Under the pieces are notes generated by a model that was not told the DNA's origin, did no database searches, and worked only from the letters and a program-made list of their open reading frames with translations. Shown one piece after another: positions 6,724-14,605 of a stretch of DNA of 35,103 nt. The translations under genes were made by a program, and so were the position numbers. Position 1 is the first letter of the stretch. Each line of letters opens with the position of its first letter. The stretch comes from DAOUMU01 sp034409055 (lineage in GTDB: Bacteria > Chloroflexota > Anaerolineae > 4572-78 > J111): NCBI GenBank assembly GCA_034409055.1, contig DAOUMU010000292.1, positions 1 to 35,103 on the forward strand. The letters are read 5' to 3'.

Positions 6724-8916
6724 TCAACTACTTTTTACCACAATGGGCAAGAATATGTCCCCGGCCCCGCTGCGGGCGTACAAACCGGCGCCGGTGCCCA
6801 CGTAGAGAATATCCTTGTCGGCCTGGTAGAAGACGGACAGGACCATGGTCGAGGGCAGCCCATTGCCCGTTACCCGGCTCCAGGTGGCGCCATCATCACT
6901 GCTGGACACCAGACCATACTGGTGCAGGGCCGCGTAAATCACCCCGGCCTTGCTATCGTAAGCCAACTGGCCAAAGAGAGGCGGAAATGGGGCCAAAGAT
7001 GGCTTAAAAGTGGTTATGCCCAGGCTGGCGGTGATGTAGGCAGTTGTCCAGGCGGCGCCGTCGTTGATGCTTTTTAAGAAGACGCCCTGGCAATCTATGG
7101 CATAAACCGTGGTCGGCGTGATGGGGTTGACCAGCACGTCGTTGCCGCAGGTGCTGCTGCCGGTGGTTAAATTATTCCAGCTCGTGCCACCGTTGGTGCT
7201 TTTATCTACCGCGCCCGGCCCACCGACGGCCGCATAAAGTACCAGCGGTTGGGTGGGGTGGATAGCCACGGCTTTGCCGCCCCCGATGCCGGCCCAGTTC
7301 TGGCCGCTATCGGTGCTTTTGGCTGCCACTCCCAGACCGGATGCGCCATAAATGGTGGCCGGCGTGGTTGGGTCAATGGCCAGGTCTGAGGCTGGTGGGC
7401 CTGGCCACCCACTGGCCGAGGCCACCCAGATGTTGCCATCGGTGGTGCGCCACACGTCGGGCGGGAAGAAGAAAGGCTGGCCGCCGAAATAAGCAATGTT
7501 GGGATTGCTGGGGTGGATGGCTACGGCCCCGGCATAGTCGGCCACGCCGCTGCTGGCCCGGCTCCAACTCTGGCCGCTGTTGGTACTTTTGATGAGGCCC
7601 TGGCCATTGGCAGGGCCACCAACGGAGGAACCCGTGGCCGCATAAACGGTATTGCTCAGGGCAGCGATGTTGTTGACCGGGTAAGCCCGCAGATTGGTAT
7701 TGGCCGCAACGAACTCATAAGAGCTGATCCCCACCTGGTAACCGGCCGGTGTTTTATACACCCCGGCCGAACTGCTGTCAGCAATGCTGGCAAAATAGAG
7801 CACGCTGTCGCTGTTGGGGTCAACCACCAGCGAGTTGATGCTCTTTTGGCCGGGCGTCTGGCCCATCAACCCCCAACTGTTGCCCTGGTCGGTACTACGG
7901 TAAACGGTGCCAGGGATTGTTGTCGGAACTAGTAACTGTATCGTAGCCACGTAGAGCCGCCCCTGGCTGTCAACCGCAATGGCGTTGGGGGCATAGCCGG
8001 CCATTGCTCCGGGCTGGTTAGGCAGTGCAGCCCAACTCTGGCCCCGGTTGGTGGTGGAGTACACCTGTCCCTGGGCGCTGGCAAAGGGAGGGAATACCCC
8101 CCCCACCAGGCCATAGGCCCGGTTGGCGTTGGTGGGGTCGGCCACAATTTGCATAAACTGATTATTGCCACCGGTATAAGCCCGGGTCCAGTTGATGCCG
8201 TCGGTGCTGGTATAAACAGCCTCATTGTAGCCACCGCCGGTATCGGCCTCACCACCGGCGTACATAAAGCCGCCGACGCTTTCGGCCAGGGTGTGAATAT
8301 TGGCCGTGACCGGGGTAACGTTGGCCAGGTTCCAGGCGGCGCCATCGCTGCTGTAGAAGATGGGCCGGGTGATAGGGAGGCTGCCAAATATTCCGGGGTC
8401 TGAGCCGGCGATGATTCTCCCGGCGCTGTTGAAGTTGGCCAGGGCGAAAATATTGCTATCGGGCAGCACCACACTGTTCCAACTGCTGCCCCCGTCTGCA
8501 CTCCGCCACAGACGAGAGTCTTTCGGCGCAGGCCCGCCTAGCTGGCCAACCAGGCTGGAGACGTAAACATTTTGGCCGTTTGCGCTCGCGGCCACGGCCG
8601 TTAACTGCTGGTGTACGCTTTCGTGGTCAACCTCGGCGGGCAGGGCTGTTGGTTGCCAGGTTGCGCCGGCGTCGGCGCTTTTCCACAGGCCGGCGCCAGG
8701 TTCAAGAAATACGCCGGAAAAGAAGGCATCGCTGGCGCGGGCGTAAAGGGTGGTGGGAGTGGATGGGACCGCTACAATTTCAAACACCCGCCCGCCGTCA
8801 ACCCCGCCGGCCTGCCAGGTGCCGGCCGCCCCTACCAGGCCAATAGCGGCAAACACCATCAGGCCGGCCAACGTCAGACTAAGGCTTATCATGAGTAATT
8901 TTTTCAATGTAGACAT
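6724..8916 (-). CDS. secreted Asp-box (BNR/VPS10-like) beta-propeller protein
   Basis: 730 residues starting at the ATG at 8916-8914, chosen because GGAGGA lies five bases upstream. The frame stays open 21 codons further without a ribosome site. Residues 1-32 form a signal peptide (Lys-Lys followed by a long hydrophobic core ending near VGAAG). The rest consists of about twelve Asp-box repeats of the form S-T/A-D-x-G-x-x-W (for example SADAGATW, STDQGNSW, SSDDGATW), as in sortilin/VPS10 domains, BNR hydrolases and photosystem-assembly-like propellers. No sialidase catalytic triad is obvious. Repeats occupy nearly the whole chain, giving at least two seven-bladed propellers. The protein ends in DIFLPIVVKSS, a tail also seen in the truncated propeller at 34303-34995. 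A role in extracellular binding or polysaccharide contact is plausible but not shown. Confidence 0.85.
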   Translation of the reverse strand: MSTLKKLLMISLSLTLAGLMVFAAIGLVGAAGTWQAGGVDGGRVFEIVAVPSTPTTLYARASDAFFSGVFLEPGAGLWKSADAGATWQPTALPAEVDHESVHQQLTAVAASANGQNVYVSSLVGQLGGPAPKDSRLWRSADGGSSWNSVVLPDSNIFALANFNSAGRIIAGSDPGIFGSLPITRPIFYSSDGAAWNLANVTPVTANIHTLAESVGGFMYAGGEADTGGGYNEAVYTSTDGINWTRAYTGGNNQFMQIVADPTNANRAYGLVGGVFPPFASAQGQVYSTTNRGQSWAALPNQPGAMAGYAPNAIAVDSQGRLYVATIQLLVPTTIPGTVYRSTDQGNSWGLMGQTPGQKSINSLVVDPNSDSVLYFASIADSSSAGVYKTPAGYQVGISSYEFVAANTNLRAYPVNNIAALSNTVYAATGSSVGGPANGQGLIKSTNSGQSWSRASSGVADYAGAVAIHPSNPNIAYFGGQPFFFPPDVWRTTDGNIWVASASGWPGPPASDLAIDPTTPATIYGASGLGVAAKSTDSGQNWAGIGGGKAVAIHPTQPLVLYAAVGGPGAVDKSTNGGTSWNNLTTGSSTCGNDVLVNPITPTTVYAIDCQGVFLKSINDGAAWTTAYITASLGITTFKPSLAPFPPLFGQLAYDSKAGVIYAALHQYGLVSSSDDGATWSRVTGNGLPSTMVLSVFYQADKDILYVGTGAGLYARSGAGDIFLPIVVKSS

Positions 8917-9282
8917 TATTTTCCTCCAGAAAACAGCTAAATTCTCCAAACACAACGAAACGTGATGCGCAAATACCACCCCCCTTCTGATACGAAATAC
9001 GCACTATTGGCCAATTTAGGCGATGCAGGATTAATTACACATAATTGACTTTTATTTTTATCTGTGAAATCTGCGCAATCTGCGGACAATTTTCTGGCCC
9101 AATGTGTACAGCCTACGGTTGGAGATCAGGGTGGGATAGCTGGTGGCAAGGTGAGGTGAATTTGAAGTGATAGCGGTTATCAATAAACGGCCTGATTCTT
9201 TTGGAAACAGGTAGTTTTGTAACCCAACTTCCATCTTACCCAATAAAACCGAGGAAATCAATAGGTTGAAAGTCATATCAAC
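8917..9282. other. intergenic region, no gene seen
   Basis: AT-rich spacer between the Asp-box gene and the response regulator. It holds a CTGTGAAATCTGCGCAATCTGCGG stretch near 9061-9084, a kind of low-complexity text often seen between genes in such genomes. A 72-codon minus-strand frame lacks a ribosome site and family resemblance. No RNA gene was recognised. Confidence 0.4.
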
Positions 9283-9310
9283 TTTACAAACAAATTTAAA
9301 AGGCTAGAAT
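9283..9310 (+). promoter_or_regulatory. candidate sigma70-type promoter of the response-regulator gene
   Basis: TTTACA at 9283-9288 and TAGAAT at 9305-9310 are separated by 16 bases, 65 bases before the ATG. The fit is moderate and no operator repeats were seen here. Confidence 0.4.
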
Positions 9311-9374
9311 TATTTAAGACCTGCGTAGTTGCCGACCTATGTGATTTATGTAACTTCAAAAAGAAGGAACAGCA

Positions 9375-10073
9375 ATGGCTGGAGAGACTATCCTCATCGT
9401 TGAAGACGAACGTCCAATGGCCCGCAGTCTGGAATATGGCCTGCAAAGCGAAGGGTTCAACGTGCTCTGGGCCGATACCGGTCAGCGTGCGCTTGAGATC
9501 GCTCGAGGCCGGAATCCGCACCTGATTCTGCTCGACATCCGTTTGCCGGATATGAGCGGCTTTGACGTGTGCCGGCAACTGCGCACCGAGGGCCAACGCC
9601 AGCCCATTCTAATGTTGACCGCCCGTGATGAAGAAATGGATAAAGTGCTGGGCCTTGAGTTGGGGGCCGATGATTACGTAGTCAAGCCCTACAGCCTGCG
9701 TGAATTGATCTCGCGCATTCGGGCCTTGCTGCGCCGAGCCTACGGGGAGTTAGCCACGGATTCAAGCGGTACGCGCTTGACATTCGGTTCGGTAGAAATT
9801 GACCCGGAACGTCTCCAGGTGACGCGAACCGGACAACCTGTTGAATTGACCCCCATCGAATTCCGCCTGTTGCGCTATCTGGTCAGCAACCCTAACCGGC
9901 CTTTCAGCCGGGCTGCCCTCATCGAGGCCGTGTGGGGTTACGATAGCGACATTGGCAACGACCGCACCATCGATGTCCACATACGTCATCTGCGCGAAAA
10001 GTTAGAAGACGATCCCGCCAATCCACAATGGCTGGTCACTGTACGCGGGATAGGGTACAAATTTGAACGATGA
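9375..10073 (+). CDS. OmpR/PhoB-family response regulator
   Basis: 232 residues. The N-terminal receiver domain has the acidic pocket Glu10-Asp11, phosphoacceptor Asp54 in LILLDIRLPDMSG, Thr82 in MLTARD and Lys104 in VVKPY. The C-terminal winged-helix domain (about 130-230) has the OmpR-type pattern VELTPIEFRLLRYL, the recognition helix region around NDRTIDVHIRHLREKL, and the hairpin VRGIGYKFE. AGAAGGA sits six bases before the ATG. The cognate kinase is most likely the HAMP histidine kinase at 11954. The two genes are separated by the triple-PDZ gene and two inserted repeats. Directly downstream of this gene lie three 11-bp-spaced direct repeats, typical binding sites for this family, so the regulator probably controls the PDZ gene. 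Confidence 0.95.
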   Translation: MAGETILIVEDERPMARSLEYGLQSEGFNVLWADTGQRALEIARGRNPHLILLDIRLPDMSGFDVCRQLRTEGQRQPILMLTARDEEMDKVLGLELGADDYVVKPYSLRELISRIRALLRRAYGELATDSSGTRLTFGSVEIDPERLQVTRTGQPVELTPIEFRLLRYLVSNPNRPFSRAALIEAVWGYDSDIGNDRTIDVHIRHLREKLEDDPANPQWLVTVRGIGYKFER

Positions 10074-10097
10074 TTTGAGGGCGGTCATTATCCAATT

Positions 10098-10151
10098 GTT
10101 GCGAAATCTTAACAAAATCACAACAAAATCATAATCTCTGTTTGTTATGAT
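10098..10151 (+). promoter_or_regulatory. PhoB/OmpR-type operator array and promoter of the PDZ gene
   Basis: Three consecutive 11-bp direct repeats, GTTGCGAAATC (10098-10108), TTAACAAAATC (10109-10119) and ACAACAAAATC (10120-10130), keep AAATC in exact 11-bp phase. This is the spacing used by tandem OmpR/PhoB monomers. A -10-like TATGAT follows at 10146-10151. The matching -35 position (10123-10128) falls inside the third repeat and is not consensus, as in activator-dependent PhoB promoters. Predicted start of transcription is near 10157, 37 bases before the PDZ ATG. Confidence 0.7.
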
Positions 10152-10193
10152 AAAGATGCTTGAAAAATTTTTATCATAAGGAGGTTGATTGAA

Positions 10194-11480
10194 ATGAACA
10201 AACGAACTTTGAAATTAGTTGGCTGGCTGGCGGCGCTGGTGGTGGCCCTGGTCTTGGGGGTGGTAGCAGGCGGCGGTGCGGTATATGCTCTCACCCAAAA
10301 CCAGCAGGCTGATACAGACGTAACCGTTGGGACCGGCGATGAGCCGGGTATACTGGTCGCATCTGTTGTGCCCGAGAGCCCGGCAGCCGAAGCCGGTGTT
10401 AAGCGCGGTGACATCATCCTGAAAATTGGCGATACCATCGTTAATCATCCCGGCGAGTTAATCAATGCTATGCAGGATCTGGGCACAGATAATCTGACAG
10501 AAGTAACCCTGATGCACGGCGATGAAGAACGTATTTTGCCGGTAACGCTGGCCGACCGCAATGGCCGGACCTATCTGGGCGTGGTTCCCTGCGGAGGAAC
10601 TGTTGCCATTAGGCGTGAATTCCAACCCGGTGCCACCATTGTTGAACTTGTTCCGGGGGGACCCGCCGAACAAGCCGGCTTGCAACGTGGCGATACCATT
10701 ACTGCGATCAATGGGCAAGAAATCGCCCCTGACACCAACCTGGCTGAGGTTATCGGCTCGTATGCCCCCGGTGATACCGTTACCCTAACGGTTGAGCGTC
10801 CCGGCGAGGAAGCCCGCGAAGTCACCGTAACCTTGGGTGAAAACCCCAATGAGGCAGGCGCGGCCTTCCTGGGAGTCAATTTTCGGACAAGGCCGCATAT
10901 TGGCTTTATGAGAGGGAGGCCGTTTGACCGCGACCATCTACCCTTTGATATGCCCTTTGACGGAGACAACTTTTTTATGCCGGGTGAAGGTATTGAAAAT
11001 GCCATCATTGTCCGCAACGTCGCCGAAGATGGGCCGGCGGCCGCGGCCGGTCTCACCAGGGGCAGCATGATAACCGCGATCAATGGTGAACCTGTGGAGG
11101 GGCCGGATAGTCTGGTCGCGGCGGTAGAGGCCGCCAAGCCTGGCGATACCTTGACCTTAACGGTTAAGGAGCGTGGCGCAGACGGAACGCAGGACATCAC
11201 CGTAACTTTGGGCGAAGACCCTGATGAACCCGGTTCGGCTTACCTGGGCGTGATGGTGGGTGGTTTCTTTAGCTTCCACCGCAATGATGATGGCGTTGAC
11301 ATCACCAAAGAATTCTTCATGATCCCTGGAATGGAACCAGATGAGCGCTCCTTTGACCTCATGTTCAAAGATTTTTCAATGGACGACGAATTGGAGAATT
11401 TGCCGTTCTTTGAAAAAGGACTTGAATTTAAATGGTGTGACGACGCCGGAGGATGTCTGCAATTTGACGGCAGTATTTAG
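10194..11480 (+). CDS. membrane-anchored triple-PDZ protein between a response regulator and its kinase
   Basis: 428 residues. The ATG at 10194 follows AAGGAGGT by eight bases, whereas a TTG three codons earlier overlaps that site. Residues 7-33 form one membrane segment, so the rest is extracytoplasmic. Three PDZ domains follow at about 50-118, 145-213 and 270-340, each with an A-A/Q-A-G-x-x-R-G-D/S signature (EAGVKRGD, QAGLQRGD, AAGLTRGS). No trypsin-like protease domain is present, unlike HtrA/DegS. A Phe/Asp/Glu-rich C-terminus (about 365-428) contains two Cys in WCDDAGGC, and a third Cys lies in VVPCGG. The product probably senses or presents misfolded or C-terminal peptides to the neighbouring kinase, or scaffolds a protease. 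Expression is probably controlled by the adjacent regulator through its three tandem repeats. Confidence 0.85.
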   Translation: MNKRTLKLVGWLAALVVALVLGVVAGGGAVYALTQNQQADTDVTVGTGDEPGILVASVVPESPAAEAGVKRGDIILKIGDTIVNHPGELINAMQDLGTDNLTEVTLMHGDEERILPVTLADRNGRTYLGVVPCGGTVAIRREFQPGATIVELVPGGPAEQAGLQRGDTITAINGQEIAPDTNLAEVIGSYAPGDTVTLTVERPGEEAREVTVTLGENPNEAGAAFLGVNFRTRPHIGFMRGRPFDRDHLPFDMPFDGDNFFMPGEGIENAIIVRNVAEDGPAAAAGLTRGSMITAINGEPVEGPDSLVAAVEAAKPGDTLTLTVKERGADGTQDITVTLGEDPDEPGSAYLGVMVGGFFSFHRNDDGVDITKEFFMIPGMEPDERSFDLMFKDFSMDDELENLPFFEKGLEFKWCDDAGGCLQFDGSI

Positions 11481-11511
11481 CACTGAGAATTGACTTTACA
11501 GATAAAGCACG

Positions 11512-11559
11512 CTTGCTACCTTGTTCTCCAGGCGACGTCTTGGGAAACAAGGTAGCAAG
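11512..11559 (+). other. long stem-loop after the PDZ gene
   Basis: CTTGCTACCTTGTT (11512-11525) pairs perfectly with AACAAGGTAGCAAG (11546-11559) across a 20-base loop, 31 bases after the stop codon. No T-tract follows, so it may be an mRNA-end stabiliser or a repeat remnant rather than an intrinsic terminator. Confidence 0.6.
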
Positions 11560-11600
11560 TAACAGAAGGGGTAAAATTTGCAACTGGCTACGTGCTAGCC

Positions 11601-11693
11601 TCAGCAGATCCAATTTTTAGGCTCCGAGCGGACCACAGTCCGCGTTTTTGCCGCTGGACTGTGGTCCAGCTAGAGCAAATTTGGATCTACTGA
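11601..11693. repeat. short palindromic element, copy 1 of family 2
   Basis: 93 bp with near-perfect terminal inverted repeats (left TCAGCAGATCCAATTTTTAG, right in reverse TCAGTAGATCCAAATTTGCTC). An inner inverted repeat GGACCACAGTCC/GGACTGTGGTCC means the whole element can fold into one hairpin. GCC flanks it on both sides (11598-11600 and 11694-11696), consistent with a 3-bp target duplication. A second copy lies at 13630-13706. Confidence 0.75.
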
Positions 11694-11724
11694 GCCTGCT
11701 ACAAATCGTTTACATAGCAAGATC

Positions 11725-11917
11725 GACAATTTGTAACTACCTGCCATATCATTCTGAACGAGCGCAGCGAGTGAAGAATCCCCAAGGTTTTGGTAAATAC
11801 CCAAGGGGCACAGGGTGGACCTCTTTTGGGCCAAAGTTTTGGAGATTCCTCGTCGTTTATGCCCTTTGGGTACTGCGCTCCTCGGAATGACATAAGGGTA
11901 GGCAGTTACGACAATTT
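11725..11917. repeat. MITE-like element, copy 2 of family 1, with 8-bp target duplication
   Basis: The element spans 11733-11909 (177 bp), with GTAAC/GTTAC ends and the same terminal inverted repeats as the copy at 6487-6648. It is flanked on both sides by GACAATTT (11725-11732 and 11910-11917), a perfect 8-bp target-site duplication, so it arrived by transposition. It has no ORF of its own and must have been moved by a transposase encoded elsewhere. It sits between the PDZ gene and the histidine kinase and adds length to what may have been a compact operon. Confidence 0.88.
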
Positions 11918-11953
11918 TATGTCGATGTTAAGACGTAAGCGACTAATGATGCT

Positions 11954-13636
11954 ATGAACAAAACACCTCTGTTTCACTCCATCCGCTGGCGATTGGTTGC
12001 CAGCTACGCGCTTTTAACTCTGCTCACGGTGAGCCTGGTCGGGATTTTAGCCGTACTGCTGGTGAAGCAGTATGTTGAGCAACAAGAAAAAACTTATCTC
12101 ACCGCCAATGCCGAGGCCATTGCCCGGCAGGCGCTACCTCTGCTATGGCCCATCAGGCAAGAGTTTGAGCTTTTTGACCTGATCCATACCTCTTCCTTTT
12201 TGAGCAATGCGCGCGTCCGTATTCTGGACAAAGATAAACAGGTTATCACCGACTCCGGGGCGCAGGTGGATTCAGACCGGCTTATCTTCATTCCCCCATC
12301 CGACAAATTGGGTTTTGAACTCCCCCACCGGCGTTTTATGAACTTTATAATTGTGGCAGAAGCTGGCGAGGCACCCATTTTCTTTTCAGAAGATGCGGCA
12401 ACCTTCACCGCCTTATCCGACAAATCCACCATTGTGCGCCGGGTGTATGGTCCCTGGGGCCACCGGTTAATTTTTGAAGGCCGGCCAGGGAACCCGGAAG
12501 TTGATCAGGAACTCACCCTGCCTTCACCGGACATCATTAAGAAAATCGGACCTGTAGAAATAATTGAGGGAGCAAAGCCAGATATTGAAAATAGCCATCT
12601 CCGTTCAGGGCAGATCGTTATGGTGCCGATTGGTAATGGAGACGACCCGGTAGGCTATGTGGAATTAAGCAATGGTTCTAACTTTGGGGCGGAGGCTGTG
12701 GCTACAACACAGCAGGCATTTTTTCTGGCCGCTGTCGGGGCAACGGTAGTGGCCATACTGGTGGGGCTGTTGGTTGGCCGGGGATTGACGGCGCCGCTAC
12801 AAAACTTAACCCAGGCCGCCGGCCAAATGAGCAGCGGCGACCTCTCGGTGCGGGCCTCGGTACCGGGCCGGGGTGAAATTGGACAACTGGCCGGACAGTT
12901 TAATCAAATGGCGGAACGTCTGGAAACCAGTTTTGCCGAACTTCAAGCAGAACGAGACACGCTGCGTCGATTTATTGCCGACGCCTCTCACGAGTTACGC
13001 ACCCCCATCACTACCTTAAAAAACTTCAATGAACTACTTCAAGGTCCCGCCGCCAACGACCCAACCGCCCAAAAAGAATTTCTGGCCGAAAGCCAGGCCC
13101 AATTGAACCGCCTGGAATGGATTACTAAAAACCTGCTCAATCTGTCCCGGCTTGAGGCCGGCCTGGTTATATTAGACATTGCCGAACACAATGTTAATGA
13201 TTTGCTGGATACTGTTTATGCTATCTTCAAAACAGTCGCTCAAAAGAAGCAAATCGCTTTTACGGTTAACCATCCCCCCGGCCCGCTATTATTTCAGTAC
13301 GACCGGGCGCGACTGGAATTGGCCCTGTCTAACCTGGTTGATAATGCCTTGAAATTCACGCCACCGGGCGGGCAGATAGAGCTGGGGGCCGACGAAGTAG
13401 ACCGGACGCTCAAGGTTTGGGTCAAAGACAACGGCCTGGGGATTGACCCGGCCGACCAGCCCCGGCTATTTGAACGGTTTTATCGCGGCAAAAACGCCCA
13501 TCAAATCGAAGGCAGCGGCTTAGGATTAGCCATTGTGCAAAGCATTGTCCAGGCCCACGGGGGTCGTGTAGGGGTTGAAAGTATACCGGACGTGGGCAGT
13601 TGCTTTGTGGTTGAATTACCTGGCCAGAATCAGTAG
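11954..13636 (+). CDS. HAMP sensor histidine kinase
   Basis: 560 residues. The first membrane segment is at about 13-37, followed by an extracytoplasmic sensor region of about 215 residues with no recognised fold, and a second membrane segment at about 255-278. A HAMP linker follows (RGLTAPLQNLTQAAGQMSSGDL onward). The HisKA helix carries the phosphoacceptor His346 in ADASHELRTPITTLKN. The ATPase domain has an N-box (LVDNALKFT), G1 box (DNGLGIDP), F-box region (FERFYRG) and G2 box (GSGLGLAIV). It should autophosphorylate and pass phosphate to the regulator encoded at 9375. The ribosome site is weak. Its last codon and stop (CAG TAG) lie inside the terminal repeat of an inserted palindromic element. 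Removing that element and one GAA duplication restores a slightly longer C-terminus (Gln-Asn-Arg-Ile-Phe-Asn-Lys). Confidence 0.93.
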   Translation: MNKTPLFHSIRWRLVASYALLTLLTVSLVGILAVLLVKQYVEQQEKTYLTANAEAIARQALPLLWPIRQEFELFDLIHTSSFLSNARVRILDKDKQVITDSGAQVDSDRLIFIPPSDKLGFELPHRRFMNFIIVAEAGEAPIFFSEDAATFTALSDKSTIVRRVYGPWGHRLIFEGRPGNPEVDQELTLPSPDIIKKIGPVEIIEGAKPDIENSHLRSGQIVMVPIGNGDDPVGYVELSNGSNFGAEAVATTQQAFFLAAVGATVVAILVGLLVGRGLTAPLQNLTQAAGQMSSGDLSVRASVPGRGEIGQLAGQFNQMAERLETSFAELQAERDTLRRFIADASHELRTPITTLKNFNELLQGPAANDPTAQKEFLAESQAQLNRLEWITKNLLNLSRLEAGLVILDIAEHNVNDLLDTVYAIFKTVAQKKQIAFTVNHPPGPLLFQYDRARLELALSNLVDNALKFTPPGGQIELGADEVDRTLKVWVKDNGLGIDPADQPRLFERFYRGKNAHQIEGSGLGLAIVQSIVQAHGGRVGVESIPDVGSCFVVELPGQNQ

Positions 13637-13706
13637 ATCCAAATTTTAGGCTCTGAGCGGACCAGTGCGGAGACCTGTGCAGCCAGAGCAAATTTGGATC
13701 TACTGA
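13630..13706. repeat. short palindromic element, copy 2 of family 2, supplying the kinase stop
   Basis: 77 bp with terminal inverted repeats TCAGTAGATCCAAATTTT... and ...AAATTTGGATCTACTGA, perfect over 17 bp. It is flanked by GAA at 13627-13629 and 13707-13709 (3-bp target duplication). The left end overlaps the last seven bases of the kinase gene, and the TAG within TCAGTAG is the kinase stop codon. As a hairpin between two convergent genes it could also act as a transcriptional barrier. Confidence 0.8.
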
Positions 13707-13729
13707 GAATAGAATTTTCAATAAATAGC

Positions 13730-14344
13730 CTAATGCAAACGCGAAATTTCCTGGAATCCACGATGAACGGTCCCTTTGACCGTATCGTGGAGTACCCCCA
13801 CGGCCAAAGAAGCCTGGTTAATTGTTTTCCCTGTGGTTAGATAGTGATTTAGCATTTTACCGAGGGCGTTAGCCCTTTGCTCGCTGCCGGGCATTTGTTC
13901 AAGTTCTTTATTGCCACGCTCATTCAAAGCCGTGGCCATAACATGCCAGGTTCCGGTCACGGTTCCGTCGCCATTATCCGCTACCGTAATCTTCACCGCC
14001 AATAAAGTGTTTTCTTGAAATCTCACAAATTCAACATAGTCGTTTTCTTTGTAGCCGGTAAAGATCCATACACCGTCACCAACAGAATTAGACTTGTCTG
14101 TTACAAACACGCATTTATCTTCGGCATAACCGGACTCGGTGTAGATCAAATCGCAATCCCAGTCCGGTATCCAGTCGGCTTCCCTGGCCGGACAAAGCAG
14201 GGGAAAGAATTCCTCCACCGTGGTGTTAAGTGTTACCGAGAAATTCAGACTTTTTCTGTTAGCTTTATTTTGTTTTTGTTGGTACCTTTGCACGATTTTA
14301 CCAGATTTTGATGTATCCCAATTTATTTTTGTGTTTGTGTCCAT
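13730..14344 (-). CDS. SRPBCC (START-like) domain protein under MarR control
   Basis: 204 residues with no signal peptide or membrane segment. After a basic Asn/Lys/Gln-rich N-terminus (about 1-32), the chain fits an SRPBCC ligand-binding fold. It shows FSVTLNTTVEEFFPLLCPAREADWIPDWDCDLIYTES-type text at about 34-70, the SGYAEDKCVF segment, a W-x-x-T/V central strand, and a long C-terminal helix with NALGKMLNHYL. Family members bind hydrophobic ligands, but no specific substrate can be inferred. An AAGGAG site precedes the ATG. The promoter is near-consensus (TTGACA-17-TATACT), and two MarR-type operator copies overlap the -10 and start region. The gene is encoded immediately downstream of, and in the same direction as, the marR gene at 14606. 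Confidence 0.75.
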   Translation of the reverse strand: MDTNTKINWDTSKSGKIVQRYQQKQNKANRKSLNFSVTLNTTVEEFFPLLCPAREADWIPDWDCDLIYTESGYAEDKCVFVTDKSNSVGDGVWIFTGYKENDYVEFVRFQENTLLAVKITVADNGDGTVTGTWHVMATALNERGNKELEQMPGSEQRANALGKMLNHYLTTGKTINQASLAVGVLHDTVKGTVHRGFQEISRLH

Positions 14345-14380
14345 TATTTGTCTCCTTTATCTTTTTTAGATAATACCCTT

Positions 14381-14434
14381 GAGTTAAGTATCTAAACTCA
14401 ACCAGAGTATAGCATATAAACACAGAAATGTCAA
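14381..14434 (-). promoter_or_regulatory. promoter and double MarR-type operator of the SRPBCC gene
   Basis: On the minus strand, TTGACA (14434-14429) and TATACT (14411-14406) are spaced by exactly 17 bases. Operator B, GAGTATAGCATATAAACAC (14405-14423 on the plus strand), covers the -10 and part of the spacer. Operator A, GAGTTAAGTATCTAAACTC (14381-14399), is a near-perfect palindrome over the predicted transcription start. The two operators start 24 bases apart. The same sequence occurs at the marR promoter, indicating one shared repressor. Confidence 0.75.
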
Positions 14435-14550
14435 GTAGAAAAACAGCTTCCGCCGAAGCTCGAAAGCGAAAAGTACATTTGCCAGCGCGCTCTGCACATA
14501 AGCCCAAAAAGGGCTGTAGGATTTTTCGCTCTGCAAATCATCGAAATTCA

Positions 14551-14569
14551 CTGTTTAGCATCTAAACTC
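14551..14569. promoter_or_regulatory. third copy of the MarR-type operator
   Basis: CTGTTTAGCATCTAAACTC contains the perfect palindrome GTTTAG-CAT-CTAAAC (14553-14567) and matches the other operators (AGyATCTAAA core). It lies 37 bases past the marR stop and about 200 bases upstream of the SRPBCC gene, with no own promoter seen. It may allow looping or auxiliary binding. The surrounding gap (14424-14605) has no gene. Confidence 0.6.
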
Positions 14570-14605
14570 ATAAAGAAAAAAATAACTTATCTATCAAAAA
14601 CTATT

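Noticed and set aside
9058..9276. 72-codon minus-strand frame upstream of the response regulator
   Set aside because: No ribosome site. Its text derives partly from a low-complexity ATCTGCG stretch.
10571..11200. 209-codon frame antisense to the triple-PDZ gene
   Set aside because: Pro/Ser/Thr-rich shadow translation without a start signal.
14298..14507. 69-codon minus-strand frame over the SRPBCC promoter
   Set aside because: It overlaps the promoter, operators and gene start, with no ribosome site.
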